A stretch of DNA of 64,000 nucleotides from Neisseria lactamica NS19 (GTDB lineage: Bacteria > Pseudomonadota > Gammaproteobacteria > Burkholderiales > Neisseriaceae), in assembly GCA_000193795.2 (NCBI GenBank), contig AEPI01000121.1, positions 62,001-126,000 on the forward strand, written 5' to 3'. Each line of letters starts with the position of its first letter. Within the stretch, counting starts at the first letter, position 1. Under the pieces are notes generated by a model. The model was not told the origin of the DNA and ran no database searches. It was given only the letters and a program-made list of their open reading frames with translations. This document shows positions 1-8,908 of this stretch, in pieces. Made by a program: the position numbers and the translations under genes.

Positions 1-650
1 TCGGCGAACCGCGCGGCATCCGCGTTCTGGAAAACGGCGAACGCGAAGGCTACAACACCATGAAATACAGCGAAAGCGAAATCCGCCGCATCGCCCACGT
101 CGCCTTCCAATCCGCCCAAAAACGCAGCAAAAAAGTCTGCTCCGTAGGCAAAGCCAACGTTTTGGAAACCACCGAACTGTGGCGCGAAATCTTTGAAGAA
201 ATCGGCAAACAATACCCCGATGTCGAACTCTCCCACATGTATGTAGACAACGCCGCCATGCAGCTCGTTCGCGCGCCCAAACAATTTGACGTGATTGCCA
301 CCGGCAACATCTTCGGAGATATTTTATCGGACGAGGCCTCTATGCTGACCGGCTCCATCGGTATGCTGCCCTCCGCCTCGCTGGACGAAAACGGCAAAGG
401 TCTGTACGAACCGTCACACGGCTCCGCTCCCGACATCGCCGGACAAAACAAAGCCAACCCGCTGGCGACCATCCTCTCGCTCGCAATGTTGCTGCGTTAC
501 AGCCTGAACAACGAAGCGCGCGCGCAACAAGTTGAAAACGCAGTACAAAAAGTGCTGCAACAAGGCTTGCGTACCGGCGATATTTACGAAGAAGGCACGA
601 AACTCGTTTCCTGCTCCGAAATGGGCGACGCGGTACTCGCCGCCTTGTAA
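1..650 (+). CDS. leuB: 3-isopropylmalate dehydrogenase, 5' end outside window
   Basis: C-terminal part of the leucine-biosynthesis enzyme that oxidatively decarboxylates 3-isopropylmalate with NAD+. The reading frame is open from base 3, so the start lies upstream of the window. Visible family motifs are YVDNAAMQLV, the metal-binding segment NIFGDILSDEASMLTGSIGM, and EPSHGSAPDIAGQNKANP. It ends at a TAA and is followed within a few bases by a GC-rich hairpin terminator. About 216 residues are present of the usual 350 or so. Identification is secure. Confidence 0.96.
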   Translation, partial: GEPRGIRVLENGEREGYNTMKYSESEIRRIAHVAFQSAQKRSKKVCSVGKANVLETTELWREIFEEIGKQYPDVELSHMYVDNAAMQLVRAPKQFDVIATGNIFGDILSDEASMLTGSIGMLPSASLDENGKGLYEPSHGSAPDIAGQNKANPLATILSLAMLLRYSLNNEARAQQVENAVQKVLQQGLRTGDIYEEGTKLVSCSEMGDAVLAAL

Positions 651-655
651 AAAAC

Positions 656-681
656 AAAGCGCGGATAACACCGCGCTTTTT
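656..681 (+). terminator. intrinsic terminator after leuB
   Basis: The hairpin arms aaagcgcgg and ccgcgcttt are followed by a T run, just after the leuB stop codon. It is not a DUS-type terminator. Confidence 0.8.
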
Positions 682-808
682 CATCTGCCCTTTTCCGCCT
701 GCCCCGTTCGTCAACTGCCTGCAAACCCACCGTTTACCGGCAGGAAATGCCACAAATACCTTCCTATGTTAGGATAAACGCCTTTACCGGCCCACACAAA
801 GGATCATC

Positions 809-1372
809 ATGAAAAAAATCATTATCGCCGCGCTCGCAACCGCCGCCATCGGCACTGCCTCCGCCGCCACCTACAAAGTGGACGAATATCACGCCAACGC
901 CCGTTTCTCCATCGACCATTTCAACACCAGCACCAACGTCGGAGGTTTTTACGGTCTGACCGGTTCCGTTGAGTTCGACCAAGCAAAACGCGACGGTAAA
1001 ATCGACATCACCATCCCCGTTGCCAAGCTGCAAAGCGGTTCGCAACATTTTACCGACCACTTGAAATCAGCCGACATCTTCGATGCCGCCCAATATCCGG
1101 AAATCCGCTTCGTTTCCACCAAATTCAATTTCAACGGCAAAAAACTTGTTTCCGTTGACGGCAACCTGACCATGCACAGCAAAACCGCCCCCGTCAAACT
1201 CAAAGCCGAAAAATTCAACTGCTACCAAAGCCCGATGGCGAAAACCGAAGTTTGCGGCGGCGACTTCAGCACCACCATCGACCGCACCAAATGGGGCGTG
1301 GACTACCTCGTTAACGCCGGTATGACCAAAAGCGTCCGCATCGACATCCAAATCGAGGCAGTCAAACAATAA
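809..1372 (+). CDS. YceI-family periplasmic protein (GNA1030)
   Basis: A 187-residue secreted protein of the YceI lipocalin-like family. Residues 1-20 are a signal peptide (MKKIIIAALATAAIGTASAA). The mature part begins TYKVDEYHANARFSIDHF, typical of YceI proteins that bind isoprenoid quinones. From memory the sequence matches meningococcal antigen GNA1030, the fusion partner of NHBA in a licensed meningococcal B vaccine, described as a ubiquinone-8 binding protein. A ribosome site (aaaggatc) precedes the ATG. Two cysteines (in NCYQ and EVCGG) could form a disulfide. It stands alone and ends at a DUS-pair terminator. Confidence 0.93.
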   Translation: MKKIIIAALATAAIGTASAATYKVDEYHANARFSIDHFNTSTNVGGFYGLTGSVEFDQAKRDGKIDITIPVAKLQSGSQHFTDHLKSADIFDAAQYPEIRFVSTKFNFNGKKLVSVDGNLTMHSKTAPVKLKAEKFNCYQSPMAKTEVCGGDFSTTIDRTKWGVDYLVNAGMTKSVRIDIQIEAVKQ

Positions 1373-1394
1373 ATCTTGATACGAATCAATAAAA

Positions 1395-1423
1395 ATGCCG
1401 TCTGAACATTCTTCAGACGGCAT
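1395..1423 (+). terminator. inverted DUS pair, terminator after GNA1030
   Basis: atgccgtctgaa is followed after a few bases by its reverse complement, forming a stem with trailing T residues. Confidence 0.85.
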
Positions 1424-1704
1424 TTGTGCCGTCTTCATCAAGCCGCCGTATCAACCGTAAGCCGATATTGCCCGACCCAATCATCCCCTTACCTCCCCGA
1501 TACTGTGAAGTACAGCCCGCCGCGCTATGTTTCGGCTGCCGGCAGGGCTTGCCGGAAAACATCTCCTAAAACGGAGGTTCCCGTTTTCAGACGGCATACG
1601 ATATAGACAATTTCATCCGACCGGTATAGTGTTCGCCCCTATGCGGCATCTTGCCGATACCGCATTTTTTCAATATCAATTATCCGACTGACAAAGGTAA
1701 AAAC
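1424..1704. other. intergenic region upstream of aspA
   Basis: About 280 bases with no convincing gene. It holds one isolated uptake sequence in reverse orientation (near 1585-1596) and a tatagt box at 1625-1630 that could be a -10 element for aspA. The upstream match (tagaca, 1604-1609) leaves a spacer of only 15, so the promoter is uncertain. Confidence 0.4.
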
Positions 1705-3102
1705 ATGACTGTCCGTACCGAACACGATTTATTGGGCGACCGCGAGATTCCCGCCGAAGTATATTGGGGCATCCATACTTTGCGCGCCATTGAAAACTTT
1801 AAAATCTCCACACAAAAAATTTCCGACGTGCCGCAATTTGTCCGCAGCATGGTGATGGTGAAAAAAGCAACCGCCCAGGCAAACGGCGCATTGGGCGCAA
1901 TCAAGCCTGAAATCGCCGCCGCCATCGAAAAAGCCTGCGACGAAGTGTTAGTTAAAGGCCGCTGTCTCGACCAATTCCCGTCCGACGTTTATCAGGGCGG
2001 CGCCGGCACTTCGGTCAACATGAACACCAACGAAGTGATTGCCAATCTCGCATTGGAAACCTTGGGATACGAAAAAGGCCGCTACGACATCGTCAATCCG
2101 ATGGATCATGTCAACGCCAGCCAATCCACCAACGATGCCTACCCTACCGGCTTCCGCCTTGCCGTGTATTACAGCATCGGCGAATTGCTCGACAAACTGA
2201 CCGTATTGAAAAACGCCTTTGCCGCCAAAGCCGAAGAATTTAAAGACGTTTTGAAAATGGGCCGCACCCAGCTTCAAGATGCCGTACCGATGACGGCGGG
2301 ACAAGAATTCCAATCTTTCCAAGTGTTGTTGGAAGAAGAAATCCTCAACCTCGACCGCACGCGCCAACTGCTTTTGGAAGTCAATTTGGGTGCGACCGCC
2401 ATCGGTACGGGCGTGAACACACCTAAAGGCTATGCGGCTTTGGTCGTTGAGAAACTTTCCGAAGTCAGCGGTCTGCCTTGCAAACTGACTGAAAACCTGA
2501 TTGAGGCGACCTCCGACTGCGGCGCATATGTGATGGTACACGGCGCATTGAAACGCACGGCCGTCAAACTCTCCAAAATCTGCAACGACTTGCGCCTGCT
2601 CTCTTCCGGCCCGCGCGCCGGTTTGAAAGAAATCAACCTGCCCGAATTGCAGGCCGGTTCTTCCATCATGCCCGCCAAAGTCAATCCCGTGATTCCCGAA
2701 GTCGTCAACCAAGTCTGCTTCAAAGTCATCGGCAACGACACCGCCATCACTTTCGCCGCCGAAGCCGGTCAGCTGCAATTAAACGTGATGGAGCCGGTCA
2801 TCGCCCAATGTATGTTTGAAACGATTTCCCTCTTGGGCAATGCCGCGCTCAACCTGTCCGACAAATGCGTCAAAGGCATTACGGTCAACCGCGAAATCTG
2901 CGAGCGGTATGTTTTCAACTCCATCGGTTTGGTAACTTATCTGAATCCGTATATCGGACACCACAACGGCGACTTGGTCGGCAAAATCTGCGCCCAAACC
3001 GGCAAAGGCGTGCGCGAGGTCGTACTGGAGCGCGGCCTGTTGAGCGAAGAAGAGATCGACCGCATCCTCTCCCCCGAGAACCTGATGAATCCTCATCTGT
3101 AA
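1705..3102 (+). CDS. aspA: aspartate ammonia-lyase (aspartase)
   Basis: A 465-residue enzyme that reversibly deaminates L-aspartate to fumarate and ammonia. The start chosen is the ATG at 1705 (MTVRTEHDLLGDREIP), preceded by aaaggt; an upstream TTG at 1651 would add 18 residues unlike the family. Diagnostic segments are GDREIPAEVYWGIHT, the STNDAYPTGFRLA region and the fumarase/aspartase signature GSSIMPAKVNP near residue 317, the flexible catalytic serine loop. Length is as expected for AspA. It converges with the next gene across a DUS terminator. Confidence 0.97.
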   Translation: MTVRTEHDLLGDREIPAEVYWGIHTLRAIENFKISTQKISDVPQFVRSMVMVKKATAQANGALGAIKPEIAAAIEKACDEVLVKGRCLDQFPSDVYQGGAGTSVNMNTNEVIANLALETLGYEKGRYDIVNPMDHVNASQSTNDAYPTGFRLAVYYSIGELLDKLTVLKNAFAAKAEEFKDVLKMGRTQLQDAVPMTAGQEFQSFQVLLEEEILNLDRTRQLLLEVNLGATAIGTGVNTPKGYAALVVEKLSEVSGLPCKLTENLIEATSDCGAYVMVHGALKRTAVKLSKICNDLRLLSSGPRAGLKEINLPELQAGSSIMPAKVNPVIPEVVNQVCFKVIGNDTAITFAAEAGQLQLNVMEPVIAQCMFETISLLGNAALNLSDKCVKGITVNREICERYVFNSIGLVTYLNPYIGHHNGDLVGKICAQTGKGVREVVLERGLLSEEEIDRILSPENLMNPHL

Positions 3103-3115
3103 ACATTACGGACAA

Positions 3116-3154
3116 ATGCCGTCTGAAGCAGCATTTTCCTGTTTCAGACGGCAT
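3116..3154. terminator. inverted DUS pair between convergent genes
   Basis: Paired uptake sequences separated by about 15 bases lie between aspA (plus) and the DMT exporter (minus), placed to stop transcription from both sides. Confidence 0.85.
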
Positions 3155-3176
3155 TTTGTTATATCAATCAGCCGGA

Positions 3177-4052
3177 TTATATGCCGAACAATGTCTTGAC
3201 CTCTGCCCAATAAAACAGGCAGGCGATGGAACACAGTGCCAACACGATTCCCGCCGTATTGATTGTGTTGATTTTTTCCTTAAAAAACAGTGCGCCCGAA
3301 AGCGTCCCCAAAACAATCACGCCGATATTCATACCGGCAAAAACCAGCGTGGGATTGTCCTTCATCATTTGGTGGGCGGTAATATAAGTAACGATATTCA
3401 TAAAATTCAAACCGCCCAAGAGTATGCCGCCCGCTATGCTTTCGATACGCCACTTGACTGAACGGGCAAACAGGTAGGCAAACATCAAAACGCCGGCCAA
3501 AACAAAGGCAATCAGCAGGTTGCCCGCAAATGCCGTGCCGCTTTTGGCGAGCTGTTTGAACAGGATGTCGATAATGCCGTAACCCGCCCACACGCCCAGC
3601 AGCAATGCCGCCTGCCGCCACGCGCTGCCTGATTTTTTGCCGCCGCCGTGTTTCCAAAGCAGGCAGAACAGCGCGGCAAATGCGAGGCACAGCCCGATCA
3701 GTTTGCCTTCGCTGAGTTTTTCGCCAAACAGCGTCAAGGCGGCAACAATCGGTAAAAACAACGATAAACGCTGCGCCGCGTCGGATTTGACGATACCTGC
3801 GGCTTCTACGGATTTGCCCATTATTACGAATACGGACGGCAACAACACGCCCAAAGCGGCAAACAACGGCCACGTCGGCAAAAATACGCCGATATTGCCG
3901 ATATCCGGCTTCAATACCGGCAGGGTCAGTATGACCGCGACCACATAATTGACGGCGACCGCCTGTGCGATGTCGATTTTTTTCTTCCTTGCCATTTTCA
4001 GCAAAATGGAAACCGACACGCTGAACACGATGCTGATTAACAGGTAAGCCAT
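3177..4052 (-). CDS. DMT/EamA-family transporter
   Basis: A 291-residue integral membrane protein with about ten hydrophobic segments, matching the drug/metabolite transporter (EamA-like) fold of two five-helix repeats. The start at 4052 (MAYLLISIVF) lies one base beyond the end of the upstream DnaJ-like gene, which suggests translational coupling. A longer reading from 4124 would lie inside that gene. The substrate cannot be told from sequence. Glycine-rich helices and the terminal FKEKINTINTAGIVLALCSI segment fit the family. Confidence 0.85.
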   Translation of the reverse strand: MAYLLISIVFSVSVSILLKMARKKKIDIAQAVAVNYVVAVILTLPVLKPDIGNIGVFLPTWPLFAALGVLLPSVFVIMGKSVEAAGIVKSDAAQRLSLFLPIVAALTLFGEKLSEGKLIGLCLAFAALFCLLWKHGGGKKSGSAWRQAALLLGVWAGYGIIDILFKQLAKSGTAFAGNLLIAFVLAGVLMFAYLFARSVKWRIESIAGGILLGGLNFMNIVTYITAHQMMKDNPTLVFAGMNIGVIVLGTLSGALFFKEKINTINTAGIVLALCSIACLFYWAEVKTLFGI

Positions 4053-4053
4053 A

Positions 4054-4668
4054 CTATATCCATTTCTCGGGAACAACCGTCCTGCCGGCGATGATGCGGT
4101 AGAAATACCAGACGGTCGTTGCAATAATAATCAGCACGCCGATGCCGAAACGGGCAGTCGGCGCGCCCGCAAGATAAAGCCAAAATGTGCGCCAAAAGGT
4201 TTTGATCAGGTATTCCGTATGCGCGGCATAGACCATGCTGTCCAAACTGTTCCGCTTCATATAGGCGAGAATCACGCCGACTATGGGCATAAACTGCATG
4301 ATTGCACCCAAGCCGAACAGGATGTAGGCGGCAAGGATATGGTTTTGACCGCTTCCGCTGCCGGACGGTCCGTAAGTATGGCGCGGACGTGAAGCCTGCC
4401 GTTCAAACTCCTGTCTGAACGCCTGTTCGCGGAGGAATGCCTCTTCCTGCTCATGCCGTCTGAAGGATGCGTCGTATTGCGTCCGTTTCGACAAGTCGGA
4501 AAGCGTATCGTAAGCCCGTTGGATTTCTTTGAACTTTTCTTCCGCCTGAGGATTGCCCGGATTGCGGTCGGGATGGTATTTCATCGCCAGCTTGCGGTAG
4601 GCGTGTTTGATTTCGTCCGCCCCCGCCTGCGGCGACACGCCCAATACGGCATACAAATCTTTGTCCAT
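4054..4668 (-). CDS. DnaJ-like protein with membrane segments
   Basis: A 204-residue protein. An N-terminal J domain (MDKDLYAVLGVSPQAGADE...) contains the HPD motif in KYHPDRNPG and should stimulate an Hsp70 ATPase. It lacks the Gly/Phe-rich and zinc-finger regions of DnaJ itself. After a charged linker (about residues 85-105) there are two hydrophobic segments (HILAAYILFGLGAIMQFMPI and FGIGVLIIIATTVWYFY), so it is probably membrane-anchored. The start at 4668 is chosen because the J domain begins there. It forms a two-gene unit with the DMT exporter. Confidence 0.85.
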   Translation of the reverse strand: MDKDLYAVLGVSPQAGADEIKHAYRKLAMKYHPDRNPGNPQAEEKFKEIQRAYDTLSDLSKRTQYDASFRRHEQEEAFLREQAFRQEFERQASRPRHTYGPSGSGSGQNHILAAYILFGLGAIMQFMPIVGVILAYMKRNSLDSMVYAAHTEYLIKTFWRTFWLYLAGAPTARFGIGVLIIIATTVWYFYRIIAGRTVVPEKWI

Positions 4669-4679
4669 ATTGCTCCTTA

Positions 4680-4834
4680 TATAGTGGATTAACAAAAATC
4701 AGGACAAGGCGATGAAGCAGCAGACAGTACAGATAGTACGGAACCGATTCACTTGGTGCTTCAGCACTTTAGAGAATCGTTCTCTTTGAGCTAAGGCGAG
4801 GCAACGCCGTACCGGTTTTTGTTAATCCACTATA
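4680..4834. repeat. Correia repeat enclosed element, full length
   Basis: A 155 bp element bounded by the inverted ends tatagtggattaacaaaaat and its complement ending aatccactata. The inner part contains the tcaggacaaggcga block and the AT-rich stretch typical of the long CREE type, which carries an IHF-binding segment. It separates the start of the DnaJ-like gene from the end of ybaK. CREEs of this type can supply promoters or be cut by RNase III; either could affect the DnaJ-like operon. Confidence 0.93.
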
Positions 4835-4842
4835 CTTCCCCG

Positions 4843-5322
4843 TCAGACCGCTGCCTGTATTGTTTTCGGGTTCAAAATATTTAAATCGCCGGGGCGGATG
4901 CCGATAATGAACCCGCGTTTCCCGCCGTTGATATAGATGGTTTCCAAATCCATCACCGACTGTTCGACGTAAATATCCAATTTTGTCCGGATGCCGAACG
5001 GCGTTGTGCCGCCGACCAGATAGCCCGTCCACTTGTTTGCCTGTGCGGGCGTGGCGGGCTCGATGTGTTTCGCACCCAAATGCCGCGCCAGATTGCGGGT
5101 TGAAATCTGTTTGTCGCCGTGCATCAAGACAATCAGCCCCTGCCTGTTTTCATCCTGTAAAACAATAGTTTTAATAACCAAGTGTTCGTCTTTGCCGAAC
5201 AGTCGGGCAAACTGCGCCGTGCCGCCGTGTTCCTCATAAGGATAGGTAAAAAGTTCAAATTCGATGCCGTTTTCACGCAAAACGCGTACTGCCGGCGTGA
5301 CCGGATAGCTAGGTTTACTCAT
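4843..5322 (-). CDS. ybaK: YbaK/EbsC-type Cys-tRNA(Pro) deacylase
   Basis: A 159-residue trans-editing protein that hydrolyses Cys-tRNA(Pro), a product of prolyl-tRNA synthetase mischarging. Family features are the N-terminal PAVRVLRENGIEFELFTYPY, HLVIKTIVLQDE with the conserved lysine, MHGDKQISTRNLARHLGAKH, and the glycine-rich GYLVGGTTPFG substrate-pocket loop. Length is normal. The CREE immediately downstream separates it from the DnaJ-like gene. Confidence 0.92.
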   Translation of the reverse strand: MSKPSYPVTPAVRVLRENGIEFELFTYPYEEHGGTAQFARLFGKDEHLVIKTIVLQDENRQGLIVLMHGDKQISTRNLARHLGAKHIEPATPAQANKWTGYLVGGTTPFGIRTKLDIYVEQSVMDLETIYINGGKRGFIIGIRPGDLNILNPKTIQAAV

Positions 5323-5396
5323 TTTTCGTTACGCAAAACATAGAAATCGCCCAAATGCAATGTTACCATATATCCCCTTTGTGAAAGGACGACGTG

Positions 5397-5759
5397 ATGG
5401 ACATTCGATATTTCGGCACTACGCCCCGCTATTCCGAAGCAGTTTGCGCCGGCGGTTTGATTTTCCTCTCCGGTATGGTTCCCGAAAATGGTGAAACGGC
5501 TGCCGAACAGACTGCCGACGTGCTCGCCCAAACCGACCGCTGGCTGGCGGAATGCGGTTCGGACAGGGCGCATATTCTCGATGCGGTCATTTATTTGCGC
5601 GATATGGACGACTATGACGCGGTGAACGAAGTTTGGGACGGCTGGGTTGCCGCCGGCAGAACGCCCGCCCGCGCCTGTGTGGAAGCTCGGCTCGCCCGTC
5701 CGGAGTGGCGCATCGAAATCAAAATAACCGCCGTGAAGAAAGACGCGGCAACCGCATAA
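5397..5759 (+). CDS. RidA/YjgF-family protein
   Basis: A 120-residue member of the Rid family, small trimeric enamine/imine deaminases. Recognisable parts are CAGGLIFLSGMVPENGETAAEQT and, near the end, the RACVEARLARPEWRIEIKITAV region carrying the conserved arginine seen in active RidA proteins (R-x-C-V-E). The ATG at 5397 sits eight bases after aaagga; a GTG at 5394 directly before it is less well spaced. ygfZ starts 13 bases downstream, so the two may be co-transcribed. Confidence 0.85.
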   Translation: MDIRYFGTTPRYSEAVCAGGLIFLSGMVPENGETAAEQTADVLAQTDRWLAECGSDRAHILDAVIYLRDMDDYDAVNEVWDGWVAAGRTPARACVEARLARPEWRIEIKITAVKKDAATA

Positions 5760-5772
5760 ACAGATTCCCTTT

Positions 5773-6657
5773 ATGTTTCAGAATAGGCAAATGATGAAAA
5801 CCTTACTGCCCTTTTTCGGCGTGGCGCGCGTCGGCGGCGAAGACCGCCAAACCTTTTTACACGGACAGCTTTCCAACGACATCAACCATCTCCAAGCCGG
5901 GCAGGCGTGTTACGCGACTTACAACACGCCCAAAGGCCGCGTCATCGCCAATATGATTGTCGTCAACCGAGGCGGTGATTTGCTGCTGATTATGGCGCAA
6001 GACTTGCTTGAAGCAACCGTCAAACGCCTGCGGATGTTTGTGTTGCGCGCCAAAGTCGTTTTTGAAATCCTTGAAGATTACGCCGTCAGCGCAGAGTTGG
6101 CAGAATCTGCCGAACCGCTTGCCGCTCAAGAACCCGTCCTTGCCTTTGCCGCGCAACAAGATTCAGACGGCATCTGCACCATCGCTCTGCCGCACGGCGG
6201 CATCCTGCACGCCGCGCCCGAAACCGCCCTGCCGGCTTATGATGCCGCTGCCGAAAACGCGTGGCGGCTGCACGAAATCCGCAGCGCTTATCCGTGGATA
6301 TGCGCGGCAACCAAAGAAACCGCCGTCGCCCAAATGCTCAACCAGCACATCATCGGCGGCGTACACTTCAAAAAAGGCTGCTATCCGGGACAGGAAATCA
6401 TCGCGCGTGCCCAATATCGCGGTCAGGTCAAACGCGGCTTGGCGGTGTTGTCGGGAAATTCGGCAGCCGAAGCGGGCATCCTGCTGGCGGCAGACGGCGA
6501 AGAGGCCGGCATCGTGCTTGACAGCGTTCAAGATTCGGAAAACTTTACCGCCCTTGCCGTGATTAAATTCTCCGCCGCACAAAAAACACTGTCCGCCCCA
6601 AACGGCGGCAGCTTCAAAACCGTCCGCACCTTCTTTAAAACCGAATCTGCGGAATAA
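5773..6657 (+). CDS. ygfZ: YgfZ-like folate-binding Fe-S maturation protein
   Basis: A 294-residue protein of the GcvT-like fold that supports Fe-S enzymes such as MiaB in a tetrahydrofolate-dependent manner. The hallmark motif is K-G-C-Y-x-G-Q-E (KKGCYPGQEIIARAQYRGQV) around residue 205. The N-terminal HGQLSNDINHLQAGQACYATY also fits. The start is 5773, or the paired ATGs at 5791/5794; no strong ribosome site decides. An uptake sequence is read in frame as SDGI near residue 132. It is followed by a DUS-pair terminator. Confidence 0.9.
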   Translation: MFQNRQMMKTLLPFFGVARVGGEDRQTFLHGQLSNDINHLQAGQACYATYNTPKGRVIANMIVVNRGGDLLLIMAQDLLEATVKRLRMFVLRAKVVFEILEDYAVSAELAESAEPLAAQEPVLAFAAQQDSDGICTIALPHGGILHAAPETALPAYDAAAENAWRLHEIRSAYPWICAATKETAVAQMLNQHIIGGVHFKKGCYPGQEIIARAQYRGQVKRGLAVLSGNSAAEAGILLAADGEEAGIVLDSVQDSENFTALAVIKFSAAQKTLSAPNGGSFKTVRTFFKTESAE

Positions 6658-6664
6658 GCCGCCG

Positions 6665-6692
6665 ATGCCGTCTGAAAGGCTTCAGACGGCAT
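6665..6692 (+). terminator. inverted DUS pair after ygfZ
   Basis: Two uptake sequences face each other around a loop of only about four bases, immediately after the ygfZ stop. Confidence 0.85.
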
Positions 6693-6749
6693 CGGCGCAC
6701 CGGTAATCGGTTACAATGCCGCCTTTCCAATTTTCAAACCCAAACCGTT

Positions 6750-7709
6750 ATGTCCAAAAAAACCAAGCAAGAACTCGAAAACAACAAACTCAGCAAACGC
6801 CTGCGCCACGCCGTCGGCGACGCGATTAACGATTTCAATATGATCGAGCCGGGAGACAAAATCATGGTCTGCCTCTCCGGCGGCAAAGACAGCTACGCCC
6901 TGTTAGACATCCTGCGCCGGCTCCAATCCAGCGCGCCGATTGATTTCGAACTGGTTGCCGTCAATCTCGACCAAAAGCAGCCGGGCTTCCCCGAAGAAGT
7001 ATTGCCGGCCTATCTCGAAAGCATAGGCGTGCCGTACAAAATCGTCGAAGAAGACACCTACTCCACCGTCAAACGCGTATTGGACGAAGGCAAAACGACT
7101 TGTTCGCTGTGCAGCCGCCTGCGGCGCGGCATCCTCTACCGTACCGCAAAAGAATTGGGCTGCACCAAAATCGCCTTGGGACACCACCGCGACGACATCC
7201 TCGCCACCCTGTTTTTAAATATGTTTTACGGCGGCAAACTCAAAGCGATGCCGCCCAAGCTGGTCAGTGACAACAGCGAACACATCGTTATCCGCCCGCT
7301 GGCATATGTGAAAGAAAAAGACTTAATCAAATACGCCGAATTGCAACAATTCCCCATCATCCCGTGCAACCTTTGCGGCTCGCAGCCCAACCTGCAACGC
7401 CAAGTCATCGGCGATATGCTGCGCGATTGGGACAAACGCTTCCCCGGCCGTATCGAATCGATGTTCTCCGCCCTGCAGAACGTCGTCCCTTCCCACCTTG
7501 CCGATACCGAACTTTTCGATTTTGCTGGATTGGAACGCGGTCAAAGCCTGAAACACGGCGGCGATTTGGCGTTTGACAGCGAAAAAATGCCCGAACGCTT
7601 TTCAGACGGCAGTGAAGAAGACGACGGCGAAATCAAAATCGCACCGCAAAAAGCCGAACGCAAAGTCATCAACATTCTGGCGAACAAGCCGAAAACCTGC
7701 GGCGCATAA
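6750..7709 (+). CDS. ttcA: tRNA 2-thiocytidine(32) synthetase
   Basis: A 319-residue PP-loop ATPase that thiolates cytidine 32 of tRNA with a [4Fe-4S] cluster. Motifs present are the PP-loop SGGKDS (residues about 45-50), the first CxxC in TTCSLCSRLRRG, GHHRDDILATLFLNMFYGG, and the second CxxC in PCNLCGSQPNLQRQ. The acidic C-terminal tail (GSEEDDGEIKI) includes an uptake sequence read in frame as FSDG. Length is normal for the family. Confidence 0.95.
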   Translation: MSKKTKQELENNKLSKRLRHAVGDAINDFNMIEPGDKIMVCLSGGKDSYALLDILRRLQSSAPIDFELVAVNLDQKQPGFPEEVLPAYLESIGVPYKIVEEDTYSTVKRVLDEGKTTCSLCSRLRRGILYRTAKELGCTKIALGHHRDDILATLFLNMFYGGKLKAMPPKLVSDNSEHIVIRPLAYVKEKDLIKYAELQQFPIIPCNLCGSQPNLQRQVIGDMLRDWDKRFPGRIESMFSALQNVVPSHLADTELFDFAGLERGQSLKHGGDLAFDSEKMPERFSDGSEEDDGEIKIAPQKAERKVINILANKPKTCGA

Positions 7710-7725
7710 ACCTCCGCCGTCAAAA

Positions 7726-7761
7726 ATGCCGTCTGAAGCCCGTTTGGCGTTTCAGACGGCA
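7726..7761 (+). terminator. inverted DUS pair after ttcA
   Basis: A stem of opposed uptake sequences with a short loop, followed by TTTT. Confidence 0.85.
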
Positions 7762-7809
7762 TTTTAAAATCCCGAAGCAGACGGCACGCGCCCCGGACAT
7801 TCGTTCTTT

Positions 7810-7913
7810 ATAGTGAATTAAATTTAAACCAGTACAGCGTTGGCACGCCTTGCCGTACTATTTGTACTGTCTGCGGCTCGCCGTCTTGTCCTGATTTTTG
7901 TTAATCCACTATA
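7810..7913. repeat. Correia repeat enclosed element, short form
   Basis: A 104 bp element with a degenerate left end (tatagtgaattaaatttaaa) and a canonical right end (gttaatccactata). The core carries cagtacagcg...gccgtactatttgtactgtctgcgg. It lacks the longer internal AT-rich part of the 155 bp form. It lies between ttcA and the COG0523 gene. Confidence 0.9.
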
Positions 7914-7981
7914 ACATCCGTTTTCAGAATGCCCGACTGCGGTCATTTTCATTTCCTATGCCGTCTGAAAGCGCACGAACA

Positions 7982-8908
7982 CTATTCCAATGCGTCTTTG
8001 AGCTTTTGTTCGATTAAATCCGCGTCAAACGATTTGGCAATCAATTCAAAACGGGAATCGCGCCGCCAAGACACTTGGTTTGCACCCCACTGCCCGTCCA
8101 CCCAGTTGAGCCACACCCACGTTCCCAATACTTGAAACACGCCTTTGGCGCGGACGAGACCTTCTGTGAATTTGGGCAGGTCGTTGAAGAAATTGGTCAG
8201 TTTTTCGCCGTCGAAATCGCGTCCGGCGGGGAATGTGAAACCTTGCGACTGGAAGCCCATGGTGTTGTCCGGCAGGGCTTTGAGGCGGTAGCGTGATTTT
8301 TCGACGACGGGAATGTCGAGCCACCGGATGTCGAGTTGCGCGTTTCGGACTTCGACCACTTTGGCTTTGGGCGGGAACAGTTTTGCCGCTTTGTCATGAA
8401 ATTCGGCAAGCTGTCCTGGGGTGCATAAATCGGTTTTGCTGGCGACCAATACGTCGCAGATGCCGATTTGGTCTTTATACAATGCCTGTTGCGCGTAATC
8501 GGGGTTGACGAACTGGCGCGGATCGACGACGGTAAAGACGGCGCCGATTTCCAAAAGGCCGTCCAGCGGTTTGGCTTTCAACTCGTCGATGACGCTTGCG
8601 GCGTGCGCCAGTCCGCTTGCTTCAATCATCAGGCGGTCAGGCTTGGCATCGCGCAGCATTTTCTGCACGGTTACACCCATTTGCGGCCCGGCGGTGCAAC
8701 ACAAACAGCCGCCGGCGATTTCTGCCACGGGAATGCCGTTGTCGCTCAATACCGCGCCGTCAATGCCGATTTCGCCGAACTCGTTGACAATGATGACCCA
8801 TTTTTCGTTCGGGTCTTTTTGTGCCATCAGGCTTTTGAGCGCGGTGGTTTTGCCTGTTCCCAGAAAACCTGAAATCAGGTGGACTTTGGTTTTTTTCACT
8901 TCTGACAT
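7982..8908 (-). CDS. COG0523 (CobW/YjiA-type) metal-chaperone GTPase
   Basis: A 308-residue G3E-family GTPase. Walker A is GFLGTGKTT (residues about 14-22). The hallmark metal site CxCC is present in GGCLCCTAG, the G3 region is VNEFGEIGIDGAVL, and the base-recognition motif is SKTD. The C-terminal half carries a CobW C-domain. Its start overlaps the end of zur by 13 bases, so the pair is translationally linked; this context favours a zinc-allocation role in zinc limitation over cobalamin synthesis. The metal preference is inferred only from context. Confidence 0.88.
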   Translation of the reverse strand: MSEVKKTKVHLISGFLGTGKTTALKSLMAQKDPNEKWVIIVNEFGEIGIDGAVLSDNGIPVAEIAGGCLCCTAGPQMGVTVQKMLRDAKPDRLMIEASGLAHAASVIDELKAKPLDGLLEIGAVFTVVDPRQFVNPDYAQQALYKDQIGICDVLVASKTDLCTPGQLAEFHDKAAKLFPPKAKVVEVRNAQLDIRWLDIPVVEKSRYRLKALPDNTMGFQSQGFTFPAGRDFDGEKLTNFFNDLPKFTEGLVRAKGVFQVLGTWVWLNWVDGQWGANQVSWRRDSRFELIAKSFDADLIEQKLKDALE

